Assembly: GCF_003610195.1 (NCBI RefSeq)
Contig: NZ_RAPO01000003.1
Coordinates: forward strand, 124,001 to 188,000
Source: Halopiger aswanensis
GTDB taxonomy: Archaea; Halobacteriota; Halobacteria; Halobacteriales; Natrialbaceae
DNA length: 64,000 bases
Reading direction: 5' to 3'
Below are positions 32,551 to 41,236 of this stretch, in pieces; the stretch's first letter is position 1, and each line of letters opens with the position of its first letter. The notes beneath the pieces were generated by a model, which did no database searches, was not told where the DNA came from, and was given only the letters and a program-made list of their open reading frames with translations. The position numbers were made by a program, and so were the translations under genes.

Positions 32551-33756
32551 ATGGCAGCGAATACCGACGCCGTCGACCCGTTTCGGGCGATCGAGCTGCC
32601 CGACGGGAGCGATCCCGTCTCGAAGGGGATCGTTCGCCGGATTCGGTCCGCCGACGGCACGATCACGGTCGAGGTCGCGATCGACGGGCTCGGCGAGGAC
32701 CTCGCGGAGCGCATCGTCGAACAGATCCGCGGCGCGGCGCTGGCGCTGCCCGACGCCGATCACGTCCGGATCCGGCCGGTCCGGGACGCCGACAAAGACA
32801 TCGACCTGCCGTCGGTCGATCACGTCCTCGCGGTCGCGAGCGCGAAGGGTGGCGTGGGGAAGACGACCGTCGCGGTCGCGCTCGCCCGGACGCTCTCGGT
32901 CCGGGGCCACGACGTCGGGCTGTTCGACGCCGACATTTACGGCCCGAACGTTCCCCACTTGCTCTCGGACGTCGAGGGGCCGGTGCTGACGAACGACCAC
33001 GGGCAGCCGGTGCCCCTCGAGACCGACGACGGACTACAGGTGCTCAGTCCGGGCGTGGTCGGCGGCGAGGCCCCGACCGCCCGGCGGGGTGCGATCGCCT
33101 ACGGCGCGGTCGAGAACCTGCTCGGACAGGGCGCCTGGGACGATCGAGACGTCCTCATCATCGACATGCCCGCGGGCACGGACGACGTCGCGGGCGCGGC
33201 GCTGGAACACGTGCCGGTCGACGGCGCCGTCTTCGTGACGACGCCGTTCGACGCGAGCGTCGACGACACCCACAGGACCGTCGACCTGTTCGAGGAGCAC
33301 GGCGTCGCGCCGGTCGCCGCCGTCGTGAACATGAACGGCTTCGACTGCGAGTGCTGCGGGGCGCGCAACCGGCTGTTCGAGGATCCCGTCGACCTCGAGG
33401 TCCCGGCGGTTCACGAACTCCCGTTCGATCGGGACTTCCAGTCCGATCCGGGCGGCGAGGACGCGCCTGCAGAGATCACGGCACTGGCCGACGGCGTCGA
33501 GAGCTTCGTCGACGACGTCCTCGAGGCGGTCCCGGAGGGAACGCTCGATCTCCGGGGCCTGCCGCCGGCCAGCCAGGTGCGGCAGTTGAGCGACGAACTG
33601 GCGGCAGTCGAGGACGGTGCCACCGTCAGCGCGGTGGTCGAAGATCCGACGCAGGTTCGCGACGCCGTGCGAGCGGACGCAGCCCCGCTGCTCGCGGCAA
33701 CCGAACGCAAGGGCCTGAACACTACCGGCGGGTTGCTCGAGCTAACCCGGGCCTGA
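32551..33756 (+). CDS. Mrp/NBP35-type Fe-S cluster carrier ATPase
   Basis: 401 residues. An N-terminal DUF59/MIP18-like region (about 1-80) precedes the P-loop ASAKGGVGKTT (about residue 105), the SIMIBI Walker B region VLIIDMPAGTDD, and the cluster-binding CxxC in NGFDCECCGARN, which has an extra Cys in the middle. C-terminal residues about 300-401 are an extension. Members assemble and hand over [4Fe-4S] clusters. The ATG at 32551 follows a TTTTTA box by about 28 nt. It lies immediately upstream of a molybdoenzyme with at least four Fe-S clusters, which it could serve. Confidence 0.87.
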   Translation: MAANTDAVDPFRAIELPDGSDPVSKGIVRRIRSADGTITVEVAIDGLGEDLAERIVEQIRGAALALPDADHVRIRPVRDADKDIDLPSVDHVLAVASAKGGVGKTTVAVALARTLSVRGHDVGLFDADIYGPNVPHLLSDVEGPVLTNDHGQPVPLETDDGLQVLSPGVVGGEAPTARRGAIAYGAVENLLGQGAWDDRDVLIIDMPAGTDDVAGAALEHVPVDGAVFVTTPFDASVDDTHRTVDLFEEHGVAPVAAVVNMNGFDCECCGARNRLFEDPVDLEVPAVHELPFDRDFQSDPGGEDAPAEITALADGVESFVDDVLEAVPEGTLDLRGLPPASQVRQLSDELAAVEDGATVSAVVEDPTQVRDAVRADAAPLLAATERKGLNTTGGLLELTRA

Positions 33757-34050
33757 GACCGGGCCCTGCCGGCTCGACTGGACTCGAGCGCTCGTCGGCC
33801 CATCACGTGTTTCTCCGGGTAGATTCGGAATCGCAGCGCCACACCGCTCGGTAGACGAGTATCGCGTCCAGTTCCGTCGCCGAACCCGTCGTATGACGAT
33901 GCCGACCTGCACATGTGAACCCCGTTCCCACTGCTCAGGAGCCGGCTCCTACCCCTTACAGGATCGCTGACCCGGGTTCACCTATGCGGCCGAAACAGCA
34001 CGCGCGGCACCGACCGTCGAGTGCGAGCCGCACTGTGAGGTGGTGCCACG
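33757..34050. promoter_or_regulatory. leader region of the molybdoenzyme operon
   Basis: 294 bases. It contains an outer inverted repeat GTGAACCC (33915-33922)/GGGTTCAC (33974-33981) enclosing a perfect 14-bp palindrome AGGAGCCGGCTCCT (33937-33950) and a TATA-like TTACAG (33956-33961), followed by a short upstream frame. The Shine-Dalgarno GAGGTG at 34037-34042, eight bases before the alpha-subunit ATG, supports a leadered message. Confidence 0.55.
33937..33950. promoter_or_regulatory. perfect palindrome AGGAGCCGGCTCCT
   Basis: Sits directly before the TATA-like element of the molybdoenzyme operon, where a haloarchaeal activator or repressor site would be expected. The binding protein is not known. 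Confidence 0.5.
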
Positions 34051-34058
34051 ATGTCTGA
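33984..34058 (+). CDS. possible leaderless upstream ORF (24 residues)
   Basis: An ATG at 33984, about 25 nt after TTACAG, opens a 24-codon frame rich in Arg, His and Ser. Its TGA (34056-34058) overlaps the start of the alpha subunit (ATGTCTGA), so translation of the two is likely coupled. Whether the peptide itself matters is unknown. Confidence 0.38.
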   Translation: MRPKQHARHRPSSASRTVRWCHDV

Positions 34059-37000
34059 ACGTGAATCGACCGGCGGCGGAGCGGGTGACCGACCGTCGAT
34101 CTCACGCCGGGACCTCCTCGGCGGTGCCGGAGCAGCCGGTATCGCCGGTTTCGCAGGTTGCTCCCGGCTGTTCGACGACGGCGGCAGCGCGACCCAGGAG
34201 CCGTCCGAGACCGGCGCGGAGTTCCCGAACCCGCTGACGGAGTACCCCAACCGCGAGTGGGAGGACCACTACCGCGACGTCTGGGACGTCGACGACACGT
34301 ACTACCTGGCGTGTCGCCCCAACGACACCCACAACTGCTACCTCGAGGCGAACGTCAAGAACGGCGTCGTCACGAGGCTCGGGCCGTCGATGAACTACGG
34401 CGACGCCGAGGACCTGTACGGCAACCAGGCCTCGGATCGCTGGGACCCCCGGGTCTGCCAGAAGGGCCTGTCGATGGTCGAGCGGTTCTACGGCGAGCGC
34501 CGCGTCACGTCGCCGATGATCCGGCAGGGGTTCAAAGACTGGGTCGACGAGGGCTTCCCGCGCGACGACGACGGCTCCATGCCCGCGGAGTACGCCCAGC
34601 GCGGCGAGGATAGCTGGTACGAGGCCTCCTGGGACGAAGCCTACGAGTACGCCGCGGCGGCGTTCGTCGAGATCGCCGACCACTACAGCGGCGAAGCGGG
34701 CCAGGAGATGCTGCTCGAGCAGGGCTACGACGAGCGGGTCGTCGAGGAGATGCAGGGGGTCGGCACGCGCACGATGAAGTTCCGCGGCGGGATGCCGATG
34801 CTGAGCACGCTCGGCCTGTTCGGCGAGTACCGCTTCGCCAACTCGCTGGCGCTGTTGGACCACCACGTCCGGGACGTCCCGGAGGACGAGGCGCTGGGCG
34901 GCGTCGGCGGCGACAACTACTCGTTCCACACCGACCTGCCGCCGGGCCATCCGATGGTGACCGGCCAGCAGACCGTCGACTTCGACCTGGCGAACGTCGA
35001 GTACGCCGACCACATCGTGATGGCCGGGATGAACTGGATCTGCACCAAGATGGCCGACTCCCACTGGCTGACCGAGGCCAAGATGCGCGGGGCCAAGATC
35101 ACGGGCATCTACACCGACTACAACGCCACGGCCTCGAAGTGCGACGAGCTGGTCATCATCCGGCCGGCGACCGACACGGCGCTGTTCCTCGGCGTCTCCC
35201 AGCAGATCATCGCAAACGGCGACTACGACGAGGAGTTCGTCCGGTCGAACACGGACCTCCCCCTGCTGGTCCGCATGGACACCGGCGAACACCTCCGGGC
35301 CAGCGACGTCTTCCCGGACTACGACCCTGCAGACCTCGAGAAGACGCGGGTCGCGCCGGCCGAGGAACACCCCGCGCCGACGACCGTCGACACCGACCAG
35401 CAGTGGATCACGCCCGAGCAGCGCGAGGAGTGGGACGACTTCGTCGTCTACGACCGCGAGGCCGGCGGCGTCACGCCGATCGACCGCGAGCAGGTCGGCG
35501 ACGAGTTCGACGTCGACGCCGCCCTCGAGGGCAGTTGGGAGCTCGAGCTGGCGAACGGCGAGACGGTCGAGGTGCGACCGGTCTTCGACCTGATCTCCGA
35601 GTACCTGGGCGAGACCTGGGACGCCGAGTCGACGGCCGAGGTCACCGGCACCGACCCCGAAGCGGTCCGGAACCTCGCCGCGGAGTTCGCCGACAACAAG
35701 GAGGAGACGCTCATCCTCACCGGGATGGGGCCCAACCAGTACTTCAACGGCGATCTGAAGGACCGCGCCGCCTTCCTGCTGGCGTCGCTGACCAGCAATA
35801 TCGGGACCCACAGCGGCAACATCGGCAGCTACGCGGGGAACTACCGCGCGGCCATGCTCAACGGGATTCCCCACTACCACCTCGAGGATCCGTTCGACCC
35901 CGAGCTCGACCCCGAGGCCGACTCCACCGTCGACGGCCGCATCACGATGGAGTCGATGCACTTCTACTCGAACCTCGACAAGCCGCTGAAGATCGACGGG
36001 GAGTACCACATGGGCGACTCCCACATGAACACGCCCTCGAAGTCGTTCTGGGTCGCCGGCTCGAACTCCATCCTCGGCAACGCGAAGGGGTCCTACAAGA
36101 TCATCGAGGACATGCTCCGCGAGGGGCAGATCGAGGCGTTCTTCTGCAACGAGTGGTGGTGGACGATGACCTGCGAGTATTCGGACATCGTCTTCCCCGT
36201 CGACTCGTGGGCAGAGCAGAAGATCCACGACGTCACCGCCTCGGTCACGAACCCGTTCCTGATGGTGTTCCCCGAGTCGGACCTCGAGCGCATCTACGAC
36301 ACCCGCCACGACTGTCAGGTCTACAAGGGCGTCGCCGAGAAACTCGCCGAGGAGTTCGACGAACCCCGCTTCGAGGACATGTGGGCGTTCATCGACGAGG
36401 ACGAGTACCGGGCCAAGCCGTACCTCCAGCGCATCCTCGACAACTCCAACATGACGAAGGGGTACGACGTCGAGGACCTGCTCGAGCGCGCGAGACGCGG
36501 CGAGCCGGCCCTGATGATGGGGACGACCTACCCCTCGAAGGTCGGTACCCGTCAGGTGGAGGACGACGAACCCTGGTACACTCGAACCGGTCGCCTCGAG
36601 TTCTTCCGCGAGGAGGAGACCTGGTCCGAGGTCGGCGAGAACCTCCCGGTCCACCGCGAGGCGATCGACGGCACGGTCTACAAGCCGAACGTCATCGTCG
36701 ACGACAGCGACCACCCGCTGATCGACCCCGAGACGCCCGCGGACCTCGGATGGGACGACGACATGGTCGACGACCCCGACGCCAGGCAGGTCCGCAACGA
36801 GGTGCTGAGCACCGACGAACTGCTCGAGTCGAACCACCCCTTACAGGACGTCGATCCGGGATTCAAGTACTCCTACATGACGCCGAAGTACCGCCACGGG
36901 GCCCACACGTTCTGTAACGCCCTGCCGAACATCGCGGTCTGGTGGGGCCCCTTCGGCGACCGGGACCGCGAGGACGAGCGCAAGCCCTACTTCGGCGAGG

Positions 37001-37581
37001 GGTTCGTCGAGATGAATCCCGAAGACGCCCGCGAGGAGGGCTTCGAGGACGGCGACTACGTCTGGGTCGACGCCGATCCGAGCGACCGTCCCTACCCCAG
37101 CGCGGACGGCGACCCAGAGGAGTACACGCGTGCGTTGATGCGCGTGCGCTACCAGCCGGCGATGCCCCGCAGCGTGACTCGAACCTGGTTCAACCTCAAC
37201 CAGACCAGCCACGCCACCGCAGAAGCGACGCCGGACCGGGAGGGACTGGCGAAAAACGAGGAGACCGACTACGTCTCCCTCTATCGGCGCGGCGGCCACC
37301 AGAGCATGACCCGCTCGTGGCTCCGGCCGACCCTCCTGACCGACGAGATGAACCGCAAGGGCCTGATGGGCCAGACGATCGGGACGGGCTTCGCCCCGGA
37401 CGTCCACTGCGCCAACGGCGCGCCCCGCGAGTCCTTCGTCAAGTTCGAGAAGGAAGGCGACGCCGGCGAGGACGGCGAGGGCCTGTGGCGCCCCGCCGAG
37501 ATGGGGCTTCGACCCGGCTACGAGACCGACGCGATGGAGCGGTACCTGAACGGCGACTTCACGAGCACGTCAACGGAGTGA
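34051..37581 (+). CDS. Tat-exported molybdopterin oxidoreductase alpha subunit (type II DMSO reductase family)
   Basis: 1176 residues. A Tat signal (SRRDLL, Arg19-Arg20) with lipobox FAGC (Cys37) directs export and probably lipid anchoring on the outer face. The cluster motif reads Cys88-x3-Asp92-x3-Cys96 ... Cys136, where NarG-like enzymes have His-x3-Cys-x3-Cys ... Cys. Asp295 in HTDLPPGHP aligns with the molybdenum-ligand Asp of NarG (SDLPP). Further bis-MGD contacts are GMNWICTKMADSHW and LTGMGPNQYFNGD. The C-terminal domain has SYMTPKYRHGAHTFCN and RSVTRTWFNLNQ. Relatives reduce nitrate, (per)chlorate or selenate, or oxidise dimethyl sulfide or ethylbenzene; the substrate is undetermined. 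First gene of an alpha-beta-chaperone operon. Confidence 0.88.
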   Translation: MSERESTGGGAGDRPSISRRDLLGGAGAAGIAGFAGCSRLFDDGGSATQEPSETGAEFPNPLTEYPNREWEDHYRDVWDVDDTYYLACRPNDTHNCYLEANVKNGVVTRLGPSMNYGDAEDLYGNQASDRWDPRVCQKGLSMVERFYGERRVTSPMIRQGFKDWVDEGFPRDDDGSMPAEYAQRGEDSWYEASWDEAYEYAAAAFVEIADHYSGEAGQEMLLEQGYDERVVEEMQGVGTRTMKFRGGMPMLSTLGLFGEYRFANSLALLDHHVRDVPEDEALGGVGGDNYSFHTDLPPGHPMVTGQQTVDFDLANVEYADHIVMAGMNWICTKMADSHWLTEAKMRGAKITGIYTDYNATASKCDELVIIRPATDTALFLGVSQQIIANGDYDEEFVRSNTDLPLLVRMDTGEHLRASDVFPDYDPADLEKTRVAPAEEHPAPTTVDTDQQWITPEQREEWDDFVVYDREAGGVTPIDREQVGDEFDVDAALEGSWELELANGETVEVRPVFDLISEYLGETWDAESTAEVTGTDPEAVRNLAAEFADNKEETLILTGMGPNQYFNGDLKDRAAFLLASLTSNIGTHSGNIGSYAGNYRAAMLNGIPHYHLEDPFDPELDPEADSTVDGRITMESMHFYSNLDKPLKIDGEYHMGDSHMNTPSKSFWVAGSNSILGNAKGSYKIIEDMLREGQIEAFFCNEWWWTMTCEYSDIVFPVDSWAEQKIHDVTASVTNPFLMVFPESDLERIYDTRHDCQVYKGVAEKLAEEFDEPRFEDMWAFIDEDEYRAKPYLQRILDNSNMTKGYDVEDLLERARRGEPALMMGTTYPSKVGTRQVEDDEPWYTRTGRLEFFREEETWSEVGENLPVHREAIDGTVYKPNVIVDDSDHPLIDPETPADLGWDDDMVDDPDARQVRNEVLSTDELLESNHPLQDVDPGFKYSYMTPKYRHGAHTFCNALPNIAVWWGPFGDRDREDERKPYFGEGFVEMNPEDAREEGFEDGDYVWVDADPSDRPYPSADGDPEEYTRALMRVRYQPAMPRSVTRTWFNLNQTSHATAEATPDREGLAKNEETDYVSLYRRGGHQSMTRSWLRPTLLTDEMNRKGLMGQTIGTGFAPDVHCANGAPRESFVKFEKEGDAGEDGEGLWRPAEMGLRPGYETDAMERYLNGDFTSTSTE

Positions 37582-37587
37582 TTTCAA

Positions 37588-38793
37588 ATGGCAACAGTAG
37601 ACAACTGGCAACTCGGCCGCGAGGTGGAATACCCCTACGAGGGGGCCCGGCCCGACGATCAGTGGGCGGCCGTCTTCGACCTGAACAAGTGTATCGCGTG
37701 CCAGACGTGTACCCTGGCCTGCAAGACCACGTGGACCCACGAGGAGGGCCAGGAGCACATGTTCTGGAACAACGTCGAAACCAAACCCTACGGCTCCCAC
37801 CCCGTCGGCTGGGACCAGCGCACCCTCGAGGAGCTCGGAGCCGGCGAGTGGGCCGACGACGGCACCTACGAGGGCGATACGATCTTCGAAGCGGAAGACG
37901 TCGACTGGGACGACCCCGAGAACCACCCGCAGGAGAGCCAGAGCGCGCGCGACGACATCGCGGGGTTCATGCCGGGCCCCGACGACTGGCGCTACCCGAA
38001 CTTGGGCGAGGACGAGATCGCGGGCGACACGATGGAGTCGATCGACCACTTCGACGAGGAGACCCACCCGGTGTGGTTCTTCTACCTCCCGCGGATCTGT
38101 AACCACTGTACGTACGCCGCCTGCGCCGGCTCCTGTCCGGTGCCGGCCATCTACAAGCGCGAGGAGGACGGGGTCGTCCTCATCGACGAGGACTCCTGCC
38201 AAGCGTTCCAGCAGTGTAACGAGGCCTGCCCGTACAAGAAGTCGATCTTCAACCTCGCCGAGAGCGTCTCCCAGAAGTGCATCGGCTGTTACACCAAAAC
38301 CGAGCAGGGGAAAGTCCCGCAGTGCTTCGAGAACTGCCTCGGGAAGATCCGCCTCCACGGCTACATCAACCCGCCCGAGGAAGCCGACGACACCGATCCG
38401 ACCGAAGAGCCGACGAACCCGCTCGACTTCGTCGTCCACCAGAAGGAACTGGCGAAGCCGCTGTACCCGCAGTTCGGCCTCGAGCCGAACGTCTACTACG
38501 TGCCGCCGATCACGGCCGCGACGGACTACCTCACTCAGCTGTTCGGCCCCGGCGTCGAGGACGCCATCGAGACCTACCGGGCGATGCGCAACGGCGAGGA
38601 ACCCGAACTCGAGGGACTGTTCAAGCTGATGGGGTCGACCGAGTGGTCGCTGACGGCCTTCGAGATCGACGGCGACGAGGCGGTCGGGTACTACGAGGGC
38701 GACGAGGTCGGCCGCGTGCCGATCACCGAGCCGACGGCCGAACGGAACCGCTACGACGAGGACCAGGAGGTCTACCGACTCGACATCACGTAA
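37588..38793 (+). CDS. four-cluster Fe-S beta subunit (NarH/EbdB-like)
   Basis: 401 residues. Cluster motifs in order: CIACQTCTLACK (residue about 35), CNHCTYAACAGSCP, CQAFQQCNEACPYKK and CIGCYTKTEQGKVPQCFENC. In the third motif the position of the second Cys is Phe (as Trp in NarH), implying one [3Fe-4S] and three [4Fe-4S] clusters. MFWNNVETKPYG matches the NarH-type start. No signal peptide; such subunits travel with the Tat-signalled alpha subunit. It passes electrons to or from alpha. It starts six bases after the alpha stop. No cytochrome b gamma subunit gene follows, so the external electron partner is unclear. Confidence 0.92.
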   Translation: MATVDNWQLGREVEYPYEGARPDDQWAAVFDLNKCIACQTCTLACKTTWTHEEGQEHMFWNNVETKPYGSHPVGWDQRTLEELGAGEWADDGTYEGDTIFEAEDVDWDDPENHPQESQSARDDIAGFMPGPDDWRYPNLGEDEIAGDTMESIDHFDEETHPVWFFYLPRICNHCTYAACAGSCPVPAIYKREEDGVVLIDEDSCQAFQQCNEACPYKKSIFNLAESVSQKCIGCYTKTEQGKVPQCFENCLGKIRLHGYINPPEEADDTDPTEEPTNPLDFVVHQKELAKPLYPQFGLEPNVYYVPPITAATDYLTQLFGPGVEDAIETYRAMRNGEEPELEGLFKLMGSTEWSLTAFEIDGDEAVGYYEGDEVGRVPITEPTAERNRYDEDQEVYRLDIT

Positions 38794-38795
38794 CT

Positions 38796-39794
38796 ATGAG
38801 CGAACACGCCAACACCATCCTCGGCGGTCCGCCGAGTGCGGGCGGCGCAGACGGTTCCGACGACGGGACCGACGAGTCGCCGCCAGCGGACGATCGGTCA
38901 CCGGCAGTAGCGACCGAACCGCCCGGCGACCTCGAGACCGCGGTCCACCGCAGCCGGCTCTACTCGCTGTGCTCGCTGGGCTTCGACCGTCCCGGTGACG
39001 ACTTCGCGGCCGCCCGCGAGGCGGGCGCCTACGACGAGGATCTCTGCGAGTCCGCCGCTGCGATCGGCGAGGACGTTGCGGCCGCCGCCGCGGCCGTCGC
39101 CGACGCGCTCGAGGACGCCGACCACCGGACCCTCCACGATCAGTGGGCTTCCCTGTTCGGCGTCGAGGAGGGCGTGACGGTCTCGCCGTACGAACTCACC
39201 TACCTGCCCGGCCCGCTGATGACCAACGTGCGCCGGCTGGCCGACATCAGCGGCTTCTACGAGGCCTTCGACCTCGACATCGCCGAGGGGAAGACCGACC
39301 GGGGCGATCACGTCTGCTTCCTCGCGGAGTTTCTGAGCCACCTCAGCCACCGGGAAGCGGCGCTCCGGCTCGAGGGCGACGACGAGGGCGTCGCGGTCGT
39401 CGTCGACGCGCGCCGGTCGTTCCTCGAGGACCACCTCGGGCGCTGGTACTGGCGGTTCGCCGACGAGGTCGGCGCTCACGACGACGGCGAACCGGCCGTC
39501 TACGCCGCGCTCGCGGAACTGCTCGCAGCGCTGGTCGAACGCGAGGTCGAGCGACTGGATCTCGAGCCCGACTGGGTGCCCGACGATCCGCAGGTGACGG
39601 AGTGGAACGAGGACGTCTTCGGCGACACCGGGCGGGGCTGTGGCGGCTGCGGCGTCGACGCCGGTGGTCCGGGTCCGAGCCCGAGTCCGAGCGACGTCGA
39701 ATCCGATCGCGTTCTCGGAAAAGGTTCCAACCCCGATCTCGATCCCGGTCCTGTCTCCGACGTCGGAAAACCGGGTGACGCCGACGGGAGCTAA
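38796..39794 (+). CDS. TorD/DmsD/NarJ-type molybdoenzyme maturation chaperone
   Basis: 332 residues. A disordered N-terminus (1 to about 45) precedes an all-helical TorD-like domain (about 48-260): RLYSLCSLGFDRPG, SPYELTYLPGP, ADISGFYEAFDLD and DHVCFLAEFLSHL are the family's landmarks. Such chaperones hold the apo alpha subunit, help cofactor insertion and guard the Tat signal. After the domain comes an unusual tail with GRGCGGCGVDAGG followed by Gly/Pro/Ser/Asp-rich sequence; the three Cys might bind a metal. It starts two bases after the beta stop, completing the operon. Confidence 0.85.
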   Translation: MSEHANTILGGPPSAGGADGSDDGTDESPPADDRSPAVATEPPGDLETAVHRSRLYSLCSLGFDRPGDDFAAAREAGAYDEDLCESAAAIGEDVAAAAAAVADALEDADHRTLHDQWASLFGVEEGVTVSPYELTYLPGPLMTNVRRLADISGFYEAFDLDIAEGKTDRGDHVCFLAEFLSHLSHREAALRLEGDDEGVAVVVDARRSFLEDHLGRWYWRFADEVGAHDDGEPAVYAALAELLAALVEREVERLDLEPDWVPDDPQVTEWNEDVFGDTGRGCGGCGVDAGGPGPSPSPSDVESDRVLGKGSNPDLDPGPVSDVGKPGDADGS

Positions 39795-39902
39795 CGCCCG
39801 CCGAACCGAGCCGATTTTTCTTTTCGCTCGTCCTTTCGTCGGCTGCTTCGGGATCGAGTGACTCGAGCTTCCGGTAGGCCACGTACGCCGAACGCCGTCG
39901 AT

Positions 39903-41087
39903 TCAGCGCTCGACCAGCAGCGATCGATCGAGGTCGTCGACCGACGCCTGCCCCGACAGCCCCATCGTCAGATCGAGATCGGCGAGGAAGTTCCGACAGA
40001 CCTCGCGGACGCCGTCCTCGCCGTCGACCGCGAGCCCGTAGACGTAGGGCCGGCCGAGCAGCACCATCTCGGCGCCGAGCGCCAGCGCGACGACCGCATC
40101 CGCGCCGCGTCTGATCCCGCTGTCGAACAACACCGGAACGTCGCCGTATCCCTCGTCCGCGAGGCGATCGACAACCTGCGGCAGCGCCTCGATGGCAGGG
40201 AGCGCGTTGTCGACCTGTCGGCCGCCGTGGTTCGAGACGATCACGCCGTCCGCGCCGGCGTCGACGGCGAGCGCGGCGTCCTCGGGATGGACGATCCCCT
40301 TAACCAGGATCGGCAGGTCGGTCACGCCGCGGAGCCACTCGAGGTCGGCCCAGGTGAGCGAGGCGTCGCCGAAGACGTCGACGAACTGCATGACTGCGGC
40401 GTCCCGGTTTTCTTCGGGCGGCGCGCCCAGCAACTCCTCGAACACCGGATCCGTGAAGTAGTTCCCGACGCCCTCGCCGTCAAGGAACGGCAGGTACCCG
40501 TGCTCGACGTCGCGTTCGCGCCAGCTAATCACCGGCGTGTCGACGGTCACGACCAGCGCCTCGTACCCCGCCGCCTCGGCGCGCTCGACGAAACTCCGCG
40601 TAAGCTCGCGGTTCGAGCTCCAGTAGAGCTGGAACCACGCCGGGCCGTCGGCAGCCGCGGCGACGTCCTCGAGCGGTTCGGTCGCGGCCGAACTCTGGAC
40701 GAAGGGGAGCCCGAGGTCGGCCGCGGCGCGGGCCGAACCCAGCTCCGCGTCTTCGTGGAGGATCGACTGGACGCCGATCGGCGCCAGCGCGACCGGCGCG
40801 GGGTAGCGCTCGCCGAACAGCTCGACGGAGCAGTCGCGCTCGTCGACATCGCGTAACATCCGCGGGACGATGCGCCACCGAGAGAACGCCTCCTGATTCT
40901 CGCGATCGGTCCGTTCCGCGCCCGCGCTTCCCGCGACGTAGGCGTAGGCCGCCGGCTCGAGCGCCTCGCGGGCGGCCGCCTCGAGGTCCTCGAAGCGCGG
41001 CGGCACCGTGGGGCGCCGGTCGGCCAGCATCCCTTCCGTGTAGACGTCGACGAGTCGCTCGCGCCCGTAAGACGGGTCATCAGCCAT
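39903..41087 (-). CDS. FMN-dependent alpha-hydroxy acid oxidase, lactate 2-monooxygenase-like
   Basis: 394 residues, TIM-barrel FMN enzyme. AYAYVAGSAGAERTD near the N-terminus, the catalytic His in VSNHGGRQVDNAL and the phosphate-binding GIRRGADAVVALALGAEMVLLGRP are present. An extended loop (SWRERDVEHGYLPFLDGEGVGNYF) is characteristic of mycobacterial lactate 2-monooxygenase (decarboxylating L-lactate to acetate) and absent from short lactate dehydrogenases. It may equally act as an L-lactate dehydrogenase feeding electrons to the respiratory chain. The ATG at 41087 begins MADDPSYGRE. It is convergent with the molybdoenzyme operon. Confidence 0.88.
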   Translation of the reverse strand: MADDPSYGRERLVDVYTEGMLADRRPTVPPRFEDLEAAAREALEPAAYAYVAGSAGAERTDRENQEAFSRWRIVPRMLRDVDERDCSVELFGERYPAPVALAPIGVQSILHEDAELGSARAAADLGLPFVQSSAATEPLEDVAAAADGPAWFQLYWSSNRELTRSFVERAEAAGYEALVVTVDTPVISWRERDVEHGYLPFLDGEGVGNYFTDPVFEELLGAPPEENRDAAVMQFVDVFGDASLTWADLEWLRGVTDLPILVKGIVHPEDAALAVDAGADGVIVSNHGGRQVDNALPAIEALPQVVDRLADEGYGDVPVLFDSGIRRGADAVVALALGAEMVLLGRPYVYGLAVDGEDGVREVCRNFLADLDLTMGLSGQASVDDLDRSLLVER

Positions 41088-41236
41088 AGCTACCCGTTTG
41101 CAACCCAACAGAAAATATCTTGGTACTTGTTCACAGTGATGGGGTGAAGCACACGCACACGCAGCACAAACAGCGTGTAACAGCGTGTGACGGCGAGAAA
41201 AGCGGTCGCGGTTCGATCGGGGGAAGCCCCCTCGAA

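Noticed and set aside
33917-33927. GAAC-N3-GTTC resembling the haloarchaeal NarO/DmsR site (CGAAC-N4-GTTCG in memory)
   Set aside because: Spacer and outer bases differ from the remembered consensus, so a specific regulator was not claimed.
34102-36837. Very long minus-strand open frame opposite the molybdoenzyme alpha subunit
   Set aside because: It is a shadow frame caused by high GC and codon bias; it has no domain and its composition mirrors the real gene.
41161-41231. Repeat ACAGCGTGT (two copies) and GGGGG-AAG-CCCCC hairpin after nusA
   Set aside because: Could be a terminator, but the loop is too small and the U-tract on the minus strand is weak; left uncalled.
41088-41236. Possible small gene between nusA and the flavoenzyme
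   Set aside because: No frame with start, coding bias and promoter was found.
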